Shown here one piece after another: positions 5,392-5,495 of a stretch of DNA of 5,495 nt. Within the stretch, counting starts at the first letter, position 1. The number at the start of each line of letters is the position of its first letter. The notes beneath the pieces were generated by a model that was given only the letters and a program-made list of their open reading frames with translations, did no database searches and was not told where the DNA came from. Source of the stretch: Eubacteriales bacterium. GTDB taxonomy: Bacteria > Bacillota_A > Clostridia > Christensenellales > Aristaeellaceae. The stretch is taken from positions 1,493 to 6,987 of the forward strand of contig JAQUXV010000139.1 in NCBI GenBank assembly GCA_028692205.1. The letters are read 5' to 3'. The translations under genes and the position numbers were made by a program.

Positions 5392-5495
5392 ATGGGAAAA
5401 TGTATGATTATCGGCTGCGGCGGCGTGGCCTCCGTGGCGATTCACAAATGCTGCCAGAACAGCGACGTCTTTGAGGAAATTCTGATTGCCAGCCG
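5392..5495 (+). CDS. Carboxynorspermidine synthase-like saccharopine dehydrogenase family protein (partial, N-terminus only)
   Basis: Only 34 codons are in the window. They begin with a Rossmann strand and glycine loop ('MIIGCGGVASVAIHKC', residues 5-20), followed by 'DVFEEILIAS'. This start is characteristic of the saccharopine dehydrogenase family members that act as carboxynorspermidine (carboxyspermidine) dehydrogenase. In that pathway the enzyme reductively condenses aspartate semialdehyde with a diamine using NADPH. The gene begins 4 nt after the speB stop, with AAAGGAG (5376-5382) 9 nt before the ATG, so it belongs to the same operon. A decarboxylase partner (nspC) would be expected next but is outside the window. 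Because the fragment is short, a lysine-pathway saccharopine dehydrogenase cannot be fully excluded. Confidence 0.82.
   Translation, partial: MGKCMIIGCGGVASVAIHKCCQNSDVFEEILIAS

Overview
The window looks like a chromosomal segment of an anaerobic, moderately GC-rich Clostridia-type Firmicute (Oscillospiraceae- or Christensenellales-like). This is inferred from strong AGGAGG ribosome binding sites, Bacillus-like SpeA, SpeE and SpeB proteins, and tightly packed genes. No species can be named from the sequence alone.

Layout. (1) Positions 1-482, minus strand: the 5' part of an ABC-transporter substrate-binding protein gene of the carbohydrate type. It has a clear sigma-A promoter (555-583) and a palindromic, LacI-family-like operator just after the start point (519-536). 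(2) Positions 584-1047: an AT-rich and then GC-rich stretch with no convincing gene, containing several inverted repeats. (3) Positions 1048-1436: a near-consensus promoter followed by about 350 nt that fold into many perfect hairpins and end in a strong intrinsic terminator. I recognise no known RNA family. (4) Positions 1466-5495, plus strand: a compact polyamine operon in the order speD, speA, speE, speB, and the start of a carboxynorspermidine synthase gene that runs off the window.

How the genes work together. SpeA makes agmatine from arginine and SpeB converts it to putrescine plus urea. SpeD makes decarboxylated S-adenosylmethionine, whose aminopropyl group SpeE moves to putrescine to give spermidine. 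The last gene belongs to the second, aspartate-semialdehyde-dependent route to (nor)spermidine. The operon therefore seems to carry entry enzymes for two alternative spermidine pathways.

The most interesting element is the structured RNA. Its terminator ends only 29 bases before the speD start codon and I see no good promoter in between. Either the operon is transcribed by read-through of this terminator, as an attenuation or riboswitch-like leader, or the RNA is an independent ncRNA and the operon promoter lies hidden within it.
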